Numbered from the stretch's first letter, positions 22,001-29,189 are shown. The stretch is 64,000 nt of DNA from Methanobrevibacter sp. TLL-48-HuF1 (GCF_023617305.1 NZ_CP081485.1:1788501-1852500); one strand, 5' to 3'. Numbers and translations: made by a program. Notes: generated by a model from the sequence alone, not told the origin.

Positions 22001-25000
22001 AAATGTAGGTTATACTGTTGTTATAAACAATTACGGTCCTTCTGTTGCCAGTGATGTTGTATTAAAGGACATATTCAACAGTAATGAATTGCTTAACTTA
22101 CAATATTCATTAAATGGTGTAGATTGGTTAGATTACAATGGGGCTATTAATTTAGGCAATATTGATGTTGGTGCTAGTGTAACGGTTTACTTTAGGGCTA
22201 AAGTTAATGGTTCTGTTCGTGGGGATGTTTTAAATACTGTTAATATTACTACCAGTGTTGATGATGCTAGGGGTAACTTTACAGATAATGAAACAGTTGA
22301 TGTAATTGCTAATACTACTTTGGTTGTGATTAAGGATGCTGAAATTAAGGAGTTAAATCCTGGTGATACAGCTCATTTCATTGTTACTGTTATTGCTGGT
22401 GGATCTTCAGATTCATTGAATGTCAATTTAGAAGATATTTTAAATGCTAAATTGTTAGATGTTGCTGGTGCTACATATGCTGTTGATGGTGTAAATAAAG
22501 GTTCATGGACTGGAAGCATAGATTTAGGTAATATGCTTACTGGTACTACTGTTACTGTTGATATTTGGGTTAAAGTGTTAAGTACTGCTGATAGGGATGT
22601 TTTCAATTTGGTTAATGTTACTAGTGATGAGCATCCTGAAGGAAATACTTCTAATGTTAGTGTTCATGTGAGGATTGTTGATTTGGCTGTTGATAAGCTG
22701 GTAAATAATTCTGTTCCTAAGTATTTGGATATGATTGAGTATACTATTGTTGTTGTTAATAATGGTCCTGATAAGTCATTTAATGTTACTGTTGGTGATT
22801 TATTACCTGACGGTGTAAAATTCATTTCATCTAACGGTCAGTACGACCCGGTTACTGGTGTTTGGTTTGTTGGTGATTTGGATAATCATGAATCTGCAAC
22901 TTTGAAAATTGTTGTTCAGGTTATTAAGGTTGGAAATATTACCAATAATGTTAATGTCACAGGTACTGGTCATGATACCAATTTAACTAATAATAATGAT
23001 TCTGTTAGTGTTAATGTTCCTGAATCAGTATTGTTAAACATTACAAAAGTTGCAAACTCAACAATAATTGTAGCTGGTGAAAATGTAGGTTACACAGTTG
23101 TTATAAACAATTATGGTCCTTCTGTTGCCAGTGATGTTGTATTAAAAGATATTTATAATGCTAAAGAGTTACTTGGATTACAATATTCATTAAACGGTAA
23201 TGATTGGTTTAATTACAATGAGGCTATTAATTTGGGTAATATTGATGTTGGTGCTAGTGTAACGGTTTACTTTAGGGCTAAAGTTAATGGTTCTGTTCGT
23301 GGTGATGTTTTAAATACTGTTAATATTACTACTAGTGTTGATGATGCTAGAGGTAACTTTACAGATAATGAAACAGTTAATGTTATAGCTAATACTACTT
23401 TGGTTGTAATTAAGGATGCTGAAATTAAGGAGTTAAACCCAGGAGACACTATACATTATATAATAACTGTAACTGCTGGTGGATCATCTGATTCATTGAA
23501 TGTTAACTTGAGAGATATTTTGGATAATAAGTTGTTAGATATTAATTCAGCTAAATACTCTATAAATGGAGGTGGCTTAGCAGATTATAATGGTAATGTT
23601 TATTTAGGCAATATGCTTACTGGTACTACTGTTACTGTTGATATTTGGGCTAGAGTGTTGGATACTGCTGATAGTGATGTTTTCAATTTGGTTAATGTTA
23701 CTAGTGATGAGCATCCTGATGGAAATAACTCTAATACTACTGTTCATGTGAGGATTGTTGATTTGGCTGTTGATAAGTTAGTAAATAATTCTGTTCCTAA
23801 GTATTTGGATATGATTGAGTATACTATTGTTGTTGTTAATAATGGTCCTGATAAGTCATTTAATGTTACTGTTGGTGATTTATTACCTGATGGTGTTAAA
23901 TTCATTAGCTCTAATGGTCAGTACAATCCAGATACTGGTGTTTGGTTTGTTGGTGATTTGGGTGCTAATGAAAGTGTAACTTTGAAAATTGTTGTTCAGG
24001 TTATTAAGGTTGGAAATATTACTAATAATGTTAATGTTACTGGTACTGGTCATGATACTAATTTAACTAACAATAATGATTCTGTTAGTGTTAGTGTTCC
24101 TGATTGTGTTATTTTGGATATTTCTAAAGTAGCTAATTCCACTGTTATTGTAGCTGGTGAAAATGTAGGTTATACTGTTGTTATAAACAATTATGGTCCT
24201 TCTGTTGCTAGTGATGTTGTTCTAAAAGACATATTCAACAGTAATGAATTGCTTAACTTACAATATTCATTAAACGGTAAAGATTGGTTCAATTACAATG
24301 AATCTGTCAGTTTAGGTGATATTAATGCAGGTGCTAATATAACTGTGTATTTCAGAGCTAAAGTTAATGCTTCTGTTCGTGGGGATGTTTTAAACATTGT
24401 TAATATTACTACTGGTGTTGATGATGCTAGAGGTAATTTCTCTGATAATGAAACAGTTAATGTAATGGCTAATACTACTTTGGTTGTGATTAAGGATGCT
24501 GAAATTAAGGAGTTAAATCCTGATGATACAGCTCATTTCATTGTTACTGTTATTGCTGGTGGATCTTCAGATTCATTGAATGTAAACTTGAGAGATATCT
24601 TGGATAATAAATTATTGGATGTTGATGGTGCTACATATGCTGTTGATGGTGTAAACAAAGGTATGTGGACTGGAAGTCTAGATTTAGGTAATATGCTTAC
24701 AGGAACTGTTGTTACTGTTGATATTTGGGCTAAAGTGTTAAGTACTGCTGATAGGGATGTTTTCAATTTAGTTAATGTTACTAGTGATGAGCATCCTGAA
24801 GGAAATAACTCTAATACTACTGTTCATGTGAGAATTGTTGATTTAGCTGTTGATAAATTGGTAAATAATTCTGTTCCTAAGTATTTGGATATGATTGAGT
24901 ATACTATTGTTGTTGTTAATAATGGTCCTGATAAGTCATTTAATGTTACTGTTGGTGATTTATTACCTGACGGTGTTAAATTCATCAGCTCTAATGGTCA

Positions 25001-26807
25001 GTACAACCCAGATACTGGTGTTTGGTTTGTTGGTGATTTGGATGCTAATGAAAGTGTAACTTTGAAAATTGTTGTTCAGGTTATTAAGATTGGAAACATT
25101 ACCAATGCCGTCAATGTTACCGGTACTGGTCATGATACTAATTTAACTAACAATAATGATTCTGTTACTGTTAATGTTCCTGAATCAGTATTGTTAAACA
25201 TTGTAAAAGTTGCAAACTCAACAATAATTGTTGCAGGTGAAAATGTAGGTTACACAGTTGTTATAAACAATTACGGTCCTTCTGTTGCCAGTGATGTTGT
25301 TCTAAAAGATATATTCAACAGTAATGAATTGCTTAACTTACAATATTCATTAAACGGTAAAGATTGGTTCAATTACAATGAATCTGTCAGTTTAGGTGAT
25401 ATTAATGCAGGTGCTAATATAACTGTGTATTTCAGAGCTAAAGTTAATGCTTCTGTTCGCGGTAATGTTTTAAACACTGTTAATATTATTACTGGTGTTG
25501 ATGATGCTAGAGGTAATTTCTCTGATAATGAAACAGTTAATGTAATGGCAAATACTACTTTGGTTGTAATTAAGGATGCTGAAATCAAAGCACTTAACCC
25601 TGGAGACACAGCACACTTTGTCATTACTGTAATTGCTGGAGGGTCTTCAGATTCATTGAATGTCAATTTAGAAGATATTTTGGATGCTGAATTGTTGGAT
25701 GTTAAATCTGCAACCTACAGAATAAATGGAGGTAATTTAACTGATTACACTCAAATTATTTCATTAGGAAATATGTATACTGGCAGTAAGATAGTTGTAG
25801 ATATTTATGCTGTAATATTAGGTACAACCGGTCAGGATATCTTCAATTGTGTAAATGTCACTAGTGATGAACATCCTGAAGGAAACACTTCAAATACTAC
25901 AATACATGTAAATATCGCTGATTTAGAAATTATTAAAATAGTAGATAATCTTACTCCAAATTATGGTGATGAAATAACCTACACAATAATTGTAAGAAAC
26001 AACGGTCCGGATAACTCAACTAACATTAAAGTATCTGAAATATTGGCAGATAATTTCAAATTCATTTCAGCTAATGCTTCTAAAGGATATTACAATTTAA
26101 CAAATGGTATTTGGGCAGTCGGTAATTTAACTAATAATGAAACAGCTAAATTAGTTATTACTGTAAAAATAATTAAAACAGGATTTATCCAAAACAATGT
26201 AAGTGTAAATGGAACTGGTTATGATCCTAACTTAACTAACAACAATGCTACTGTTAATATTACTGTTCCTCAAACAGCAGATTTATCTGTTATAAAAATA
26301 GTAAATGTTAATGTAGTAACTGTTGGAGATAAAATCATATACACTATTATTGTTAAAAACAATGGTCCTGACACAGCATTAGATATTTATGTAGTAGATA
26401 AATTATCAGATGCTCTTAAATTTGTTTCATATAAAGCAAGCGTAGGAATATATAATCCGACAACAGGTATTTGGACAATTGGCAATTTAACTAACAAAAG
26501 CAATGCTACATTGGAAATTACATGTATTGTTTTAAAAACAGGTATAATATCTAATGAAGTATTTGTAAATGGAAGTACAGTTGACTTGAATATGTCTAAC
26601 AATTATGATAATATTTCAGTTACTGTAAATCCACTTCCAACTCCTGTTCCTACTCCTGTAGGTCCGGCTGATAAAGATATTATGATTTCTGATGAAGTTA
26701 CAATGGATATTGCTGCAATGGCAAAAACAGGAAATCCATTATTTGCTTTATTGGTTGTTTTAATCTTTGGAATATTCGGTTTTGGAGTTTCCAGAAGGAA
26801 AAAATAA
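10029..26807 (+). CDS. Giant adhesin-like surface protein with DUF11 repeats (5592 residues)
   Basis: This is a secreted, wall- or membrane-anchored adhesin-like protein. It has a signal peptide (MNFLKVLVIASLLFIFCGSVYG, cut near residue 22), a non-repetitive N-terminal region of about 750 residues, then a long array of DUF11-type beta-sandwich domains of about 115-125 residues marked by YTIVVTNNGPD...NVTVxDxLP. The C-terminus has a proline-threonine linker (PTPVPTPVGP), KTGNPL, one hydrophobic helix and a basic end (SRRKK), like a sorting or membrane-anchor signal. N-x-S/T sequons are extremely frequent, so heavy N-glycosylation is likely. Two high-identity duplications lie inside (14251-15966 and 20161-25920). 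The start has a GGTG site, and a hairpin terminator follows the stop. The adjacent pse operon may supply sugars for its glycans, which is inference. The ligand is unknown. Confidence 0.9.
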   Translation: MNFLKVLVIASLLFIFCGSVYGVNEADSLDIQGVDVDGNSDTVIVENANLTYDKLIINDNGEEVVIGDNSIWDIPIKEGPIVENDNTSVPDISLKDENGNDMSFNNPADVFINESFNFQMVFKNLGDATGFQPYVQLIAPEELTQFTVSFSNRNIVPIKVGVFDESTYNNATGLYTLIDPFTKKEVHGPVNSTFYILQYPLGSFPVDAPDAVLNVTSSIGALEIGKLLNFTVTPVFRYGNGHIDDPVNYPPIYGETVTGWVNPVVVKIDKDSNLHEDETATGSNFPFEYYVNINIANGAKIENITIADVLPSNIMYLGSLVLYDSKGKIIDFSLYTVEKPDGNKTGGKIILKLKEATGDLSGTSLSLRYKAYAPEFDNSTDDNITIIDSETGVSTVAKNTVNMDYTYDNNTYDVSDSYNVYLKSLATQKYAEILSTPIDGTYTVVPHNSINYKVDFEISDYFAFDNLVIYDKFDTHKVGSAQKFLTENKPVLSVYGKTYELNESYYNVVSLGSIDKSVTFYISKFLKDNNISTSLTGGYYTNRSINEGAMVGSLNFATKVIIYYSNGSSVVSNDLVINHIKTSADVLNTTNTVSDSSYTQLKVPSVTLKKDIVAVNGEIISPADFYKVYPGQNITFALDIYFPTGSVHDFAVTDYLPIPLFNLKGFNLVNSTTGVIPEGGYWAYANNSGFLYDENTGKVIIPKINIDNFNNAISFSFGNTLDNLANPVNVKLWLTVQVSSEPMADQLNLANLAEMKFKDSVDVIYASSNIVLMLTNEPELEITKHVNDTKILENIENATDVKYNITITNTGHSTAYDIIVADDFVNKTTSNGITKADVKAVSLVYSNGTVVDITAFKDDLFTKGYMISQLAQNTSCSIIYTVRFSEYLIPKESIVNNVWITNFAAYPNSTNFANNKDKYRDNATIIAKGLEITKDFIGSNVTDNTNMLFVGEIGIYRITVNFPDLRIPNLVIKDTSYGIKYTNFTITTSEGVVIPEYAYTVTYTPSTTHPEKSYLTINFNGDIIPDYTKNNQLIINAYYTVVNNENVIPIGADSATTSNYASITWTNNTLTSNTVYVNVYQPKIDISKIFEPNIVQGNDEASFTITITNTGKGTAHNTTITDDLTEFIKTFVNSRSDIGVTILKGNETGKIIFSWNNDIAVGKYDILKVTDTLPEGLKYIDGSIVVYKGNTQNKAIEGKDYTVTVNGNIVELTFASEFADEIIKEYGGQFHAFLNATVLNVNNNKAGAVKTNKAVLTWNDHESVSNAAVSVVEPVIDITKNFNVDNVIGGDVLYFDITVTNNGQSPLFNVTLSDDLSDLINKFVSGSVNVTSGGVIVTPTWDNNIVSINIAELGIGKSLTYRFTFKVREDVVIGSTYTNIANVIGYSALSNGRNYTDTAKDSFTTELPVITKWVVDSSIDNGRDNVTIGEKVIYGVNVSLPVGNYTKLVIKDTLPQGFEYIGADAFYANGTKLVNGKDWTVNVNNYDITITVNNVHSSDFANGILSINLTARPTIFDPSNKAGAVKVNNVELFLNDKTMGKSSAKVTIVEPTADITKKFNVTEVEGLDHVSFDVIVKNNGKTPLFNVTIFDGLDDFDLFIGQTPGEDNVVIKVTDADGNPIDAKIKWIGSHVEIDVAQLNPGDIIHAKYSFVIRSDIQIGSQYVNMANVVGYSAPDHGRNYYNYDEDTLKTKLPVITKWVVDSSIDNGRDKVTIGEKVIYGVNVSLPVGNYTKLVIKDTLPQGFEYIGADAFYANGTKLVNGKDWTVNVNNYDITITVNNVHSSSFANGILSINLTARPTIFDPSNKAGAVKVNNVELFLNDETMGKSSAKVTIVEPTADITKKFNVTEVEGLDHVSFDVIVKNNGKTPLFEVTIIDDLEDLASFIGQTPGEDNVVVKVTDADGNPIDAKIKWIGSHVEIDVAQLNPGDIIHAKYSFVIRSDIQIGSQYVNMAYAVGYSAPDHGRIYYNESKDTLKTKMPTITKLVIGTTLGNKDGNIFTPTIGENVTYQIMVKLPKGNYTNLQVKDILPQGFEYLENSVILSNGTLISDVSVNGNLVTINFGNTTSYKYSDNIIFNLSAVVLNDQSNKAQSIKSNNVELYLNDNKIDNSNAQVKIAEPNISVVKTSDKQKYEYYENATYSIVITNNGNGMAYNITIKDVLPLGLKYSGINSTSKSNGWVVKFDENTRTFTITGLNLTVGDKFTFTYQVSFAEWEIDGVKYSPIGQNFINSVDVAYVSINGTNPNNRTYTTQTTKEVHVTEADLSVVKNCNNEVVIAGEDIYYTIIITNNGLDTAQNVKLNEYYHSEYLTNLEYSLDGKTWNVYTNPIDLGSINSKASKTVYIRGYLDGSIVDDTILNNTVRVNTTTGELKLDDNEATNIKNVTTLAELHITKINITEAIAGKIIKYEIVITNNGPSYARDIILTDIYNNSELTNMLYSLDGQSWTRYDASINIGTLANGQSKTILFEGFIKTTIRGNIVNKAIINSTTKLRENSTLEDDVTVNVKGDTTLDITKVVNTALVNPGDVIKYTVQITAGGLSDSLDVILTDKLSEIFFDVNKATYSINGIDKGVWIGSVNLGTLSSGTTVNVVITVPVKAYVDVGKLNSITNFASVINSDNKTANDTNIVPINVIDLAINKTANHQNKTYNYGDNVEYVIEIINNGPGIATNIIATDNLPEGLEFINANVPGGWTLSISNNKITINGEKLANGEKVLITLIAKAAKSNVTIINDIKVNGTGFDSNISNNNDSETIKVTPLVDLAITKVVDNANPLYGSIITYTITVVNNGPDASTDVVVKDIWPANGLKFITSTGTYDSATGIWNVGELGSNEIATLTITAETIAIGKFENNVSVNGTGYDSNLSNNNASVNITVPDCVILNITKVVTDGVISEKPYKEVIAGEKITYTVIVSNYGPSVATNVYLTDLFNADELLNMEYNSNGNWVKYNNGIALGDIDVNEAVMILFRATVNHSTRGLINNTVRITTDIKDARGNFEANETVKAIDNSTLVINKTSNVDAINPGDLFNYTIVITAEGSSDSLGVILTDKLDQSLLDAQNAVFYVNGNYVGKWNGSYNIGTLKTGNSVTVTIEVKALNSANKDIFNKAIVENEEGFINESNKTVHVNTVDLAINKTSDKVIYKYLDNVIYTIVVTNHGPDDSFNVTVRDMLPNTLRFISASGNYNPVTGIWFIGHLAKGQSATLTITAQAIFPGIITNNANVTGSGYDVNLTNNHDNITITVPDCVILNVNKVAIGGVINITGGIKNVVAGEEVIYQVLVSNQGPSTAANVVLTDNYQTKDLTVVAYSLDNITWIPYTKGAKINLGDMNSGSSIIVYFKAMVNASTRGIVHNIVNITTDTDDARGIFSAEEHVNVISNSTLKVDKTAEIKELNPGDTIHYIITVTAGGSSDSLNVVLKDILDSTLLDVNGATYAINGINKGMWTGSVSLGTIATGNSVTVDIWAKVLDTADSDVFNLVNVTSDEHPEGNTSNITVHVRIVDLAVDKLVNNSVPKYLDMIEYTIVVVNNGPDKSFNVTVGDLLPDGVKFLSSNGQYNPDTSVWFVGDLDNHESATLKIVVQVIKVGNITNNVNVTGTGHDSNLTNNNDSVSVNVPESVLLNITKVANSTIIVAGENVGYTVVINNYGPSVASDVVLKDIFNSNELLNLQYSLNGVDWLDYNGAINLGNIDVGVSVTVYFRAKVNASVRGDVLNTVNITTGVDDARGNFSDNETVNVIANTTLVVIKDAEIKELNPGDTAHFIVTVIAGGSSDSLNVNLNDILDNKLLDINLAKYSINGGILSDFNGNIYLGNMLTGTTVTVDIWAKILDTADKDIFNLVNVTSDEHPEGNTSNTTVHVRIVDLAVDKLVNNSVPKYLDMIEYTIVVVNNGPDKSFNVTVGDLLPDGVKFISSNGQYNLDTGVWFVGDLDANESVTLKIVVQVIKVGNITNNVNVTGTGHDTNLTNNNDSVTVSVPDCVILDISKVANSTVIVAGENVGYTVVINNYGPSVASDVVLKDIFNSNELLNLQYSLNGVDWLDYNGAINLGNIDVGASVTVYFRAKVNGSVRGDVLNTVNITTSVDDARGNFTDNETVDVIANTTLVVIKDAEIKELNPGDTAHFIVTVIAGGSSDSLNVNLEDILNAKLLDVAGATYAVDGVNKGSWTGSIDLGNMLTGTTVTVDIWVKVLSTADRDVFNLVNVTSDEHPEGNTSNVSVHVRIVDLAVDKLVNNSVPKYLDMIEYTIVVVNNGPDKSFNVTVGDLLPDGVKFISSNGQYDPVTGVWFVGDLDNHESATLKIVVQVIKVGNITNNVNVTGTGHDTNLTNNNDSVSVNVPESVLLNITKVANSTIIVAGENVGYTVVINNYGPSVASDVVLKDIYNAKELLGLQYSLNGNDWFNYNEAINLGNIDVGASVTVYFRAKVNGSVRGDVLNTVNITTSVDDARGNFTDNETVNVIANTTLVVIKDAEIKELNPGDTIHYIITVTAGGSSDSLNVNLRDILDNKLLDINSAKYSINGGGLADYNGNVYLGNMLTGTTVTVDIWARVLDTADSDVFNLVNVTSDEHPDGNNSNTTVHVRIVDLAVDKLVNNSVPKYLDMIEYTIVVVNNGPDKSFNVTVGDLLPDGVKFISSNGQYNPDTGVWFVGDLGANESVTLKIVVQVIKVGNITNNVNVTGTGHDTNLTNNNDSVSVSVPDCVILDISKVANSTVIVAGENVGYTVVINNYGPSVASDVVLKDIFNSNELLNLQYSLNGKDWFNYNESVSLGDINAGANITVYFRAKVNASVRGDVLNIVNITTGVDDARGNFSDNETVNVMANTTLVVIKDAEIKELNPDDTAHFIVTVIAGGSSDSLNVNLRDILDNKLLDVDGATYAVDGVNKGMWTGSLDLGNMLTGTVVTVDIWAKVLSTADRDVFNLVNVTSDEHPEGNNSNTTVHVRIVDLAVDKLVNNSVPKYLDMIEYTIVVVNNGPDKSFNVTVGDLLPDGVKFISSNGQYNPDTGVWFVGDLDANESVTLKIVVQVIKIGNITNAVNVTGTGHDTNLTNNNDSVTVNVPESVLLNIVKVANSTIIVAGENVGYTVVINNYGPSVASDVVLKDIFNSNELLNLQYSLNGKDWFNYNESVSLGDINAGANITVYFRAKVNASVRGNVLNTVNIITGVDDARGNFSDNETVNVMANTTLVVIKDAEIKALNPGDTAHFVITVIAGGSSDSLNVNLEDILDAELLDVKSATYRINGGNLTDYTQIISLGNMYTGSKIVVDIYAVILGTTGQDIFNCVNVTSDEHPEGNTSNTTIHVNIADLEIIKIVDNLTPNYGDEITYTIIVRNNGPDNSTNIKVSEILADNFKFISANASKGYYNLTNGIWAVGNLTNNETAKLVITVKIIKTGFIQNNVSVNGTGYDPNLTNNNATVNITVPQTADLSVIKIVNVNVVTVGDKIIYTIIVKNNGPDTALDIYVVDKLSDALKFVSYKASVGIYNPTTGIWTIGNLTNKSNATLEITCIVLKTGIISNEVFVNGSTVDLNMSNNYDNISVTVNPLPTPVPTPVGPADKDIMISDEVTMDIAAMAKTGNPLFALLVVLIFGIFGFGVSRRKK
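14251..15966 (+). repeat. 858-bp tandem duplication inside the adhesin gene
   Basis: The segment at 14251-15108 recurs at 15109-15966 with an offset of 858 bp (286 residues), keeping the frame. The first ~600 bp of the two copies are nearly identical in DNA, including synonymous positions, and the copies diverge mainly near VTIIDDLEDLA and at their ends. Each unit encodes two DUF11-like domains. This points to a recent unequal crossover or gene conversion. Confidence 0.85.
20161..25920 (+). repeat. Tandem 1080-bp repeat (five copies plus a partial) in the adhesin gene
   Basis: Units of exactly 1080 bp (360 residues, three DUF11 domains) start at about 20161, 21241, 22321, 23401 and 24481, with a partial sixth from 25561. 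Blocks such as VDLAVDKLVNNSVPKYLDMI recur at 20518, 21598, 22678, 23758 and 24838 with almost no synonymous change. Other blocks alternate between two versions (VPESVLLNI against VPDCVILDI), as expected for mosaic exchange between units. Confidence 0.92.
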
Positions 26808-26812
26808 ATTTA

Positions 26813-26850
26813 AAGGATTTTCATAAATCCTTATTTTTTCTTTTTTTTAT
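26813..26850 (+). terminator. Hairpin plus T-tract terminator after the adhesin gene
   Basis: An 8-bp stem pairs AAGGATTT (26813-26820) with AAATCCTT (26825-26832) around a TCAT loop and is followed by a T-rich tract to about 26850. It begins 6 nt after the adhesin stop codon. Confidence 0.6.
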
Positions 26851-26984
26851 TTTAAACTAATTTTAAATAGTTATTTTTTCATTTTAAACTAATTTTATCA
26901 TTAAATAAAAAATTAACAATACTATACTCTTTTATTTATCAAATACAATTTTATTATAAAGATAGAAACTTGCTTCTAATAATC

Positions 26985-26996
26985 TTTATATATTTT
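26985..26996 (+). promoter_or_regulatory. Probable TATA box of the pse operon
   Basis: TTTATATATTTT lies about 45-50 nt upstream of the pseB ATG, predicting a start of transcription near 27015 and a short leader that includes the TTGGAG ribosome binding site. Confidence 0.5.
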
Positions 26997-27037
26997 CAAA
27001 AATAAACCTATAAATAATTTAATATTGGAGTTTCGTT

Positions 27038-28033
27038 ATGTTAAATGATAAAACTATTTTAATTACTGGAGGGACTGGTTCTTTCGGTAAAAAGTTTACA
27101 AAAAGAGTATTAGAACAGTATAATCCTAAAAAAATTATTATATACTCAAGAGATGAATACAAGCAATATTTGATGCAAAGACAATTTGCCCAACATAAAA
27201 AAGTAATGCGTTACTTTATTGGGGATGTTAGAGATAAAGAAAGATTTGCACGTGCTTGTGATGGTGTAGATATTATTGTTCATGCAGCTGCATTAAAACA
27301 AGTTCCTGCAGCTGAATACAATCCTTTAGAAGCTATTAAAACCAATATTGATGGAGCCAGAAACATTGTGGATGTAGCTATTGACAAACATGTTGAAAAG
27401 GTAGTGGCATTATCTACTGATAAGGCAGTTAATCCGGTTAACTTATATGGTGCTACTAAAATGGTTTCAGATAAACTATTTATAGCAGCTAATGCTTATG
27501 TTGGAGCTAAAAACACTCAATTTTCAGTAGTTCGTTATGGAAATGTTTCAGGCAGTCGCGGATCTGTAATTCCATTTTTCAAAACTTTAATTGATGAAGG
27601 TCAAACTAAAATACCAATTACTGATATGAGAATGACCAGATTTTGGATTACTCTTGATGAAGCAGTTGATTTAGTAATTAAAGCTATTGGTGATGCTAAA
27701 GGTGGAGAATTATTTATCCATAAATGCCCTTCATTTAAAGTAACTGATTTGGCAAAAGCCATGCTTCCTGATTGTGAATTTGAAGATGTCGGTATTAGAC
27801 CTGGTGAAAAACTCCATGAAGTAATGATAACTAAGGAAGATTCAAGATCTGCTTATGAATATGATGATTATTATATAATTTATCCGGATTTGGAATGGTG
27901 GGAAGATGTTAATATAAAAGAAGGTGGAAAAAAAGTAGAAGACAGATTCTACTATGCATCTGACAATAATCCGGTTTGGTTATCTGTTGAAGAAATTAGA
28001 GAAGCTTTAAAAGATATAGATATTGTATACTAG
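27038..28033 (+). CDS. pseB: UDP-N-acetylglucosamine 4,6-dehydratase (inverting)
   Basis: PseB catalyses the first step of pseudaminic acid synthesis, converting UDP-GlcNAc to the 4-keto-6-deoxy-L-arabino sugar by C4 oxidation, C6 dehydration and C5 inversion. The 331-residue protein is a short-chain dehydrogenase-fold enzyme with the NAD(P) motif TGGTGSFGKKF at residues 10-20. The catalytic group STDKAVNPVNLYGATK contains T127, D128, K129, Y137 and K141. The D-K pair is typical of the FlaA1/PseB type rather than the retaining capsule-type dehydratases. It opens a five-gene run ending at pseI and has its own TATA box and a TTGGAG site. The stop codon directly abuts the first codon of pseC. 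Length and motifs are normal and the assignment is firm given the full set of partners. Confidence 0.93.
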   Translation: MLNDKTILITGGTGSFGKKFTKRVLEQYNPKKIIIYSRDEYKQYLMQRQFAQHKKVMRYFIGDVRDKERFARACDGVDIIVHAAALKQVPAAEYNPLEAIKTNIDGARNIVDVAIDKHVEKVVALSTDKAVNPVNLYGATKMVSDKLFIAANAYVGAKNTQFSVVRYGNVSGSRGSVIPFFKTLIDEGQTKIPITDMRMTRFWITLDEAVDLVIKAIGDAKGGELFIHKCPSFKVTDLAKAMLPDCEFEDVGIRPGEKLHEVMITKEDSRSAYEYDDYYIIYPDLEWWEDVNIKEGGKKVEDRFYYASDNNPVWLSVEEIREALKDIDIVY

Positions 28034-29185
28034 GTGATTTCTATTTCTAAATTTTTACCTTATGGAAAACAGTGTATAGACCAGGAAGACATTGATGCAG
28101 TCACAAAAGTATTAAGTGAAGATTTCATTACTCAGGGACCAAAAATAACTGAGTTTGAAGAGGAAATAGCTAATTATGTCGGAGCTAAATATGGAGTTGC
28201 TTTTAATTCAGGAACCTCTGCACTGCACGGTGCTTATTTTGCATTAGGTCTTGAAAAGGGAGATGAAATGATTACAACTCCTAATACTTTTGTAGCTACT
28301 GCTAATGCAGGATTATATTTAGGGGCTAAAGTAAACTTCTGTGATGTGGAAAAACAAACCGGAAACATTGATGCATCTAAACTGGAAGTCAGTAAAAATA
28401 CTAAGTTAATAGCTCCTGTACATTATAGCGGTAATCCTGTTAACTTAAAGGAAATAGCTGATATTGCTGAAGATAATAATGCTAAGATTATTGAAGACGG
28501 TGCACATGCACTTGGTGCAAAATATGACGGTAAAAAAATAGGCTCTTTAAAATACTCTGAAATGACAATGTTCAGTTTTCATCCTGTTAAACACATTACA
28601 ACCGGTGAAGGCGGAATTATTGTTACAAATGATGAAGAGTATTATGAAAGACTTCAGTTATTCAGATCTCATGGAATCACTAAAAATAATTTAGTAAATC
28701 CTCGTGACGGTGACTGGTATTATGAAATGCAGCACTTAGGATTCAATTACAGAATAACAGACATTCAATGTGCTTTAGGTTTATCACAACTTAAAAAATT
28801 AGATTCTTTTGTTGAAAACAGAAGAAAAATAGCTGAAAAATATGATGAGATGTTTGAAGACAATCCATATTTTGACGTTGTTAAAGAAAATCCGGACGGT
28901 GAGTCTGCATATCATTTATATCCGATTTTGTTAAAAGAAAAATATGCAAATCATAAAAAGGAAATATTTTCAAAATTACGCTCTGAAGGATTAGGTGTTC
29001 AGGTGCATTATATACCTGTTTATTTACAACCTTACTATCAAAACCTTGGATTTAATAAAGGACTTTGTCCAGTAGATGAAGAGTTTTACAAAAGAGAACT
29101 TAGTATACCAATGTACCCTACATTAACTGATGAAGATTTAGAGTTTGTACAAGAAAAACTTTACAAAGTATTTAGTGAGTATTAA
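28034..29185 (+). CDS. pseC: UDP-4-amino-4,6-dideoxy-N-acetyl-beta-L-altrosamine transaminase
   Basis: PseC is a PLP-dependent aminotransferase of the DegT/DnrJ/EryC1/StrS family that adds the 4-amino group to the PseB product, using glutamate. Residues SGTSALHG (59-66), EDGAHALGA (154-162) and FHPVKHITTGEGG with the PLP lysine K186 are all present. The N-terminus reads FLPYGKQCIDQEDIDAV, matching the family (PYGKQxIxxxDI). The start is odd: the GTG at 28034 follows the pseB stop without a spacer and lies inside AGGTGAT, a good ribosome binding site. Initiation could therefore be at the in-frame ATT at 28043 instead. The length (383 residues) is normal either way. Confidence 0.93.
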   Translation: MISISKFLPYGKQCIDQEDIDAVTKVLSEDFITQGPKITEFEEEIANYVGAKYGVAFNSGTSALHGAYFALGLEKGDEMITTPNTFVATANAGLYLGAKVNFCDVEKQTGNIDASKLEVSKNTKLIAPVHYSGNPVNLKEIADIAEDNNAKIIEDGAHALGAKYDGKKIGSLKYSEMTMFSFHPVKHITTGEGGIIVTNDEEYYERLQLFRSHGITKNNLVNPRDGDWYYEMQHLGFNYRITDIQCALGLSQLKKLDSFVENRRKIAEKYDEMFEDNPYFDVVKENPDGESAYHLYPILLKEKYANHKKEIFSKLRSEGLGVQVHYIPVYLQPYYQNLGFNKGLCPVDEEFYKRELSIPMYPTLTDEDLEFVQEKLYKVFSEY

Positions 29186-29189
29186 AAAA

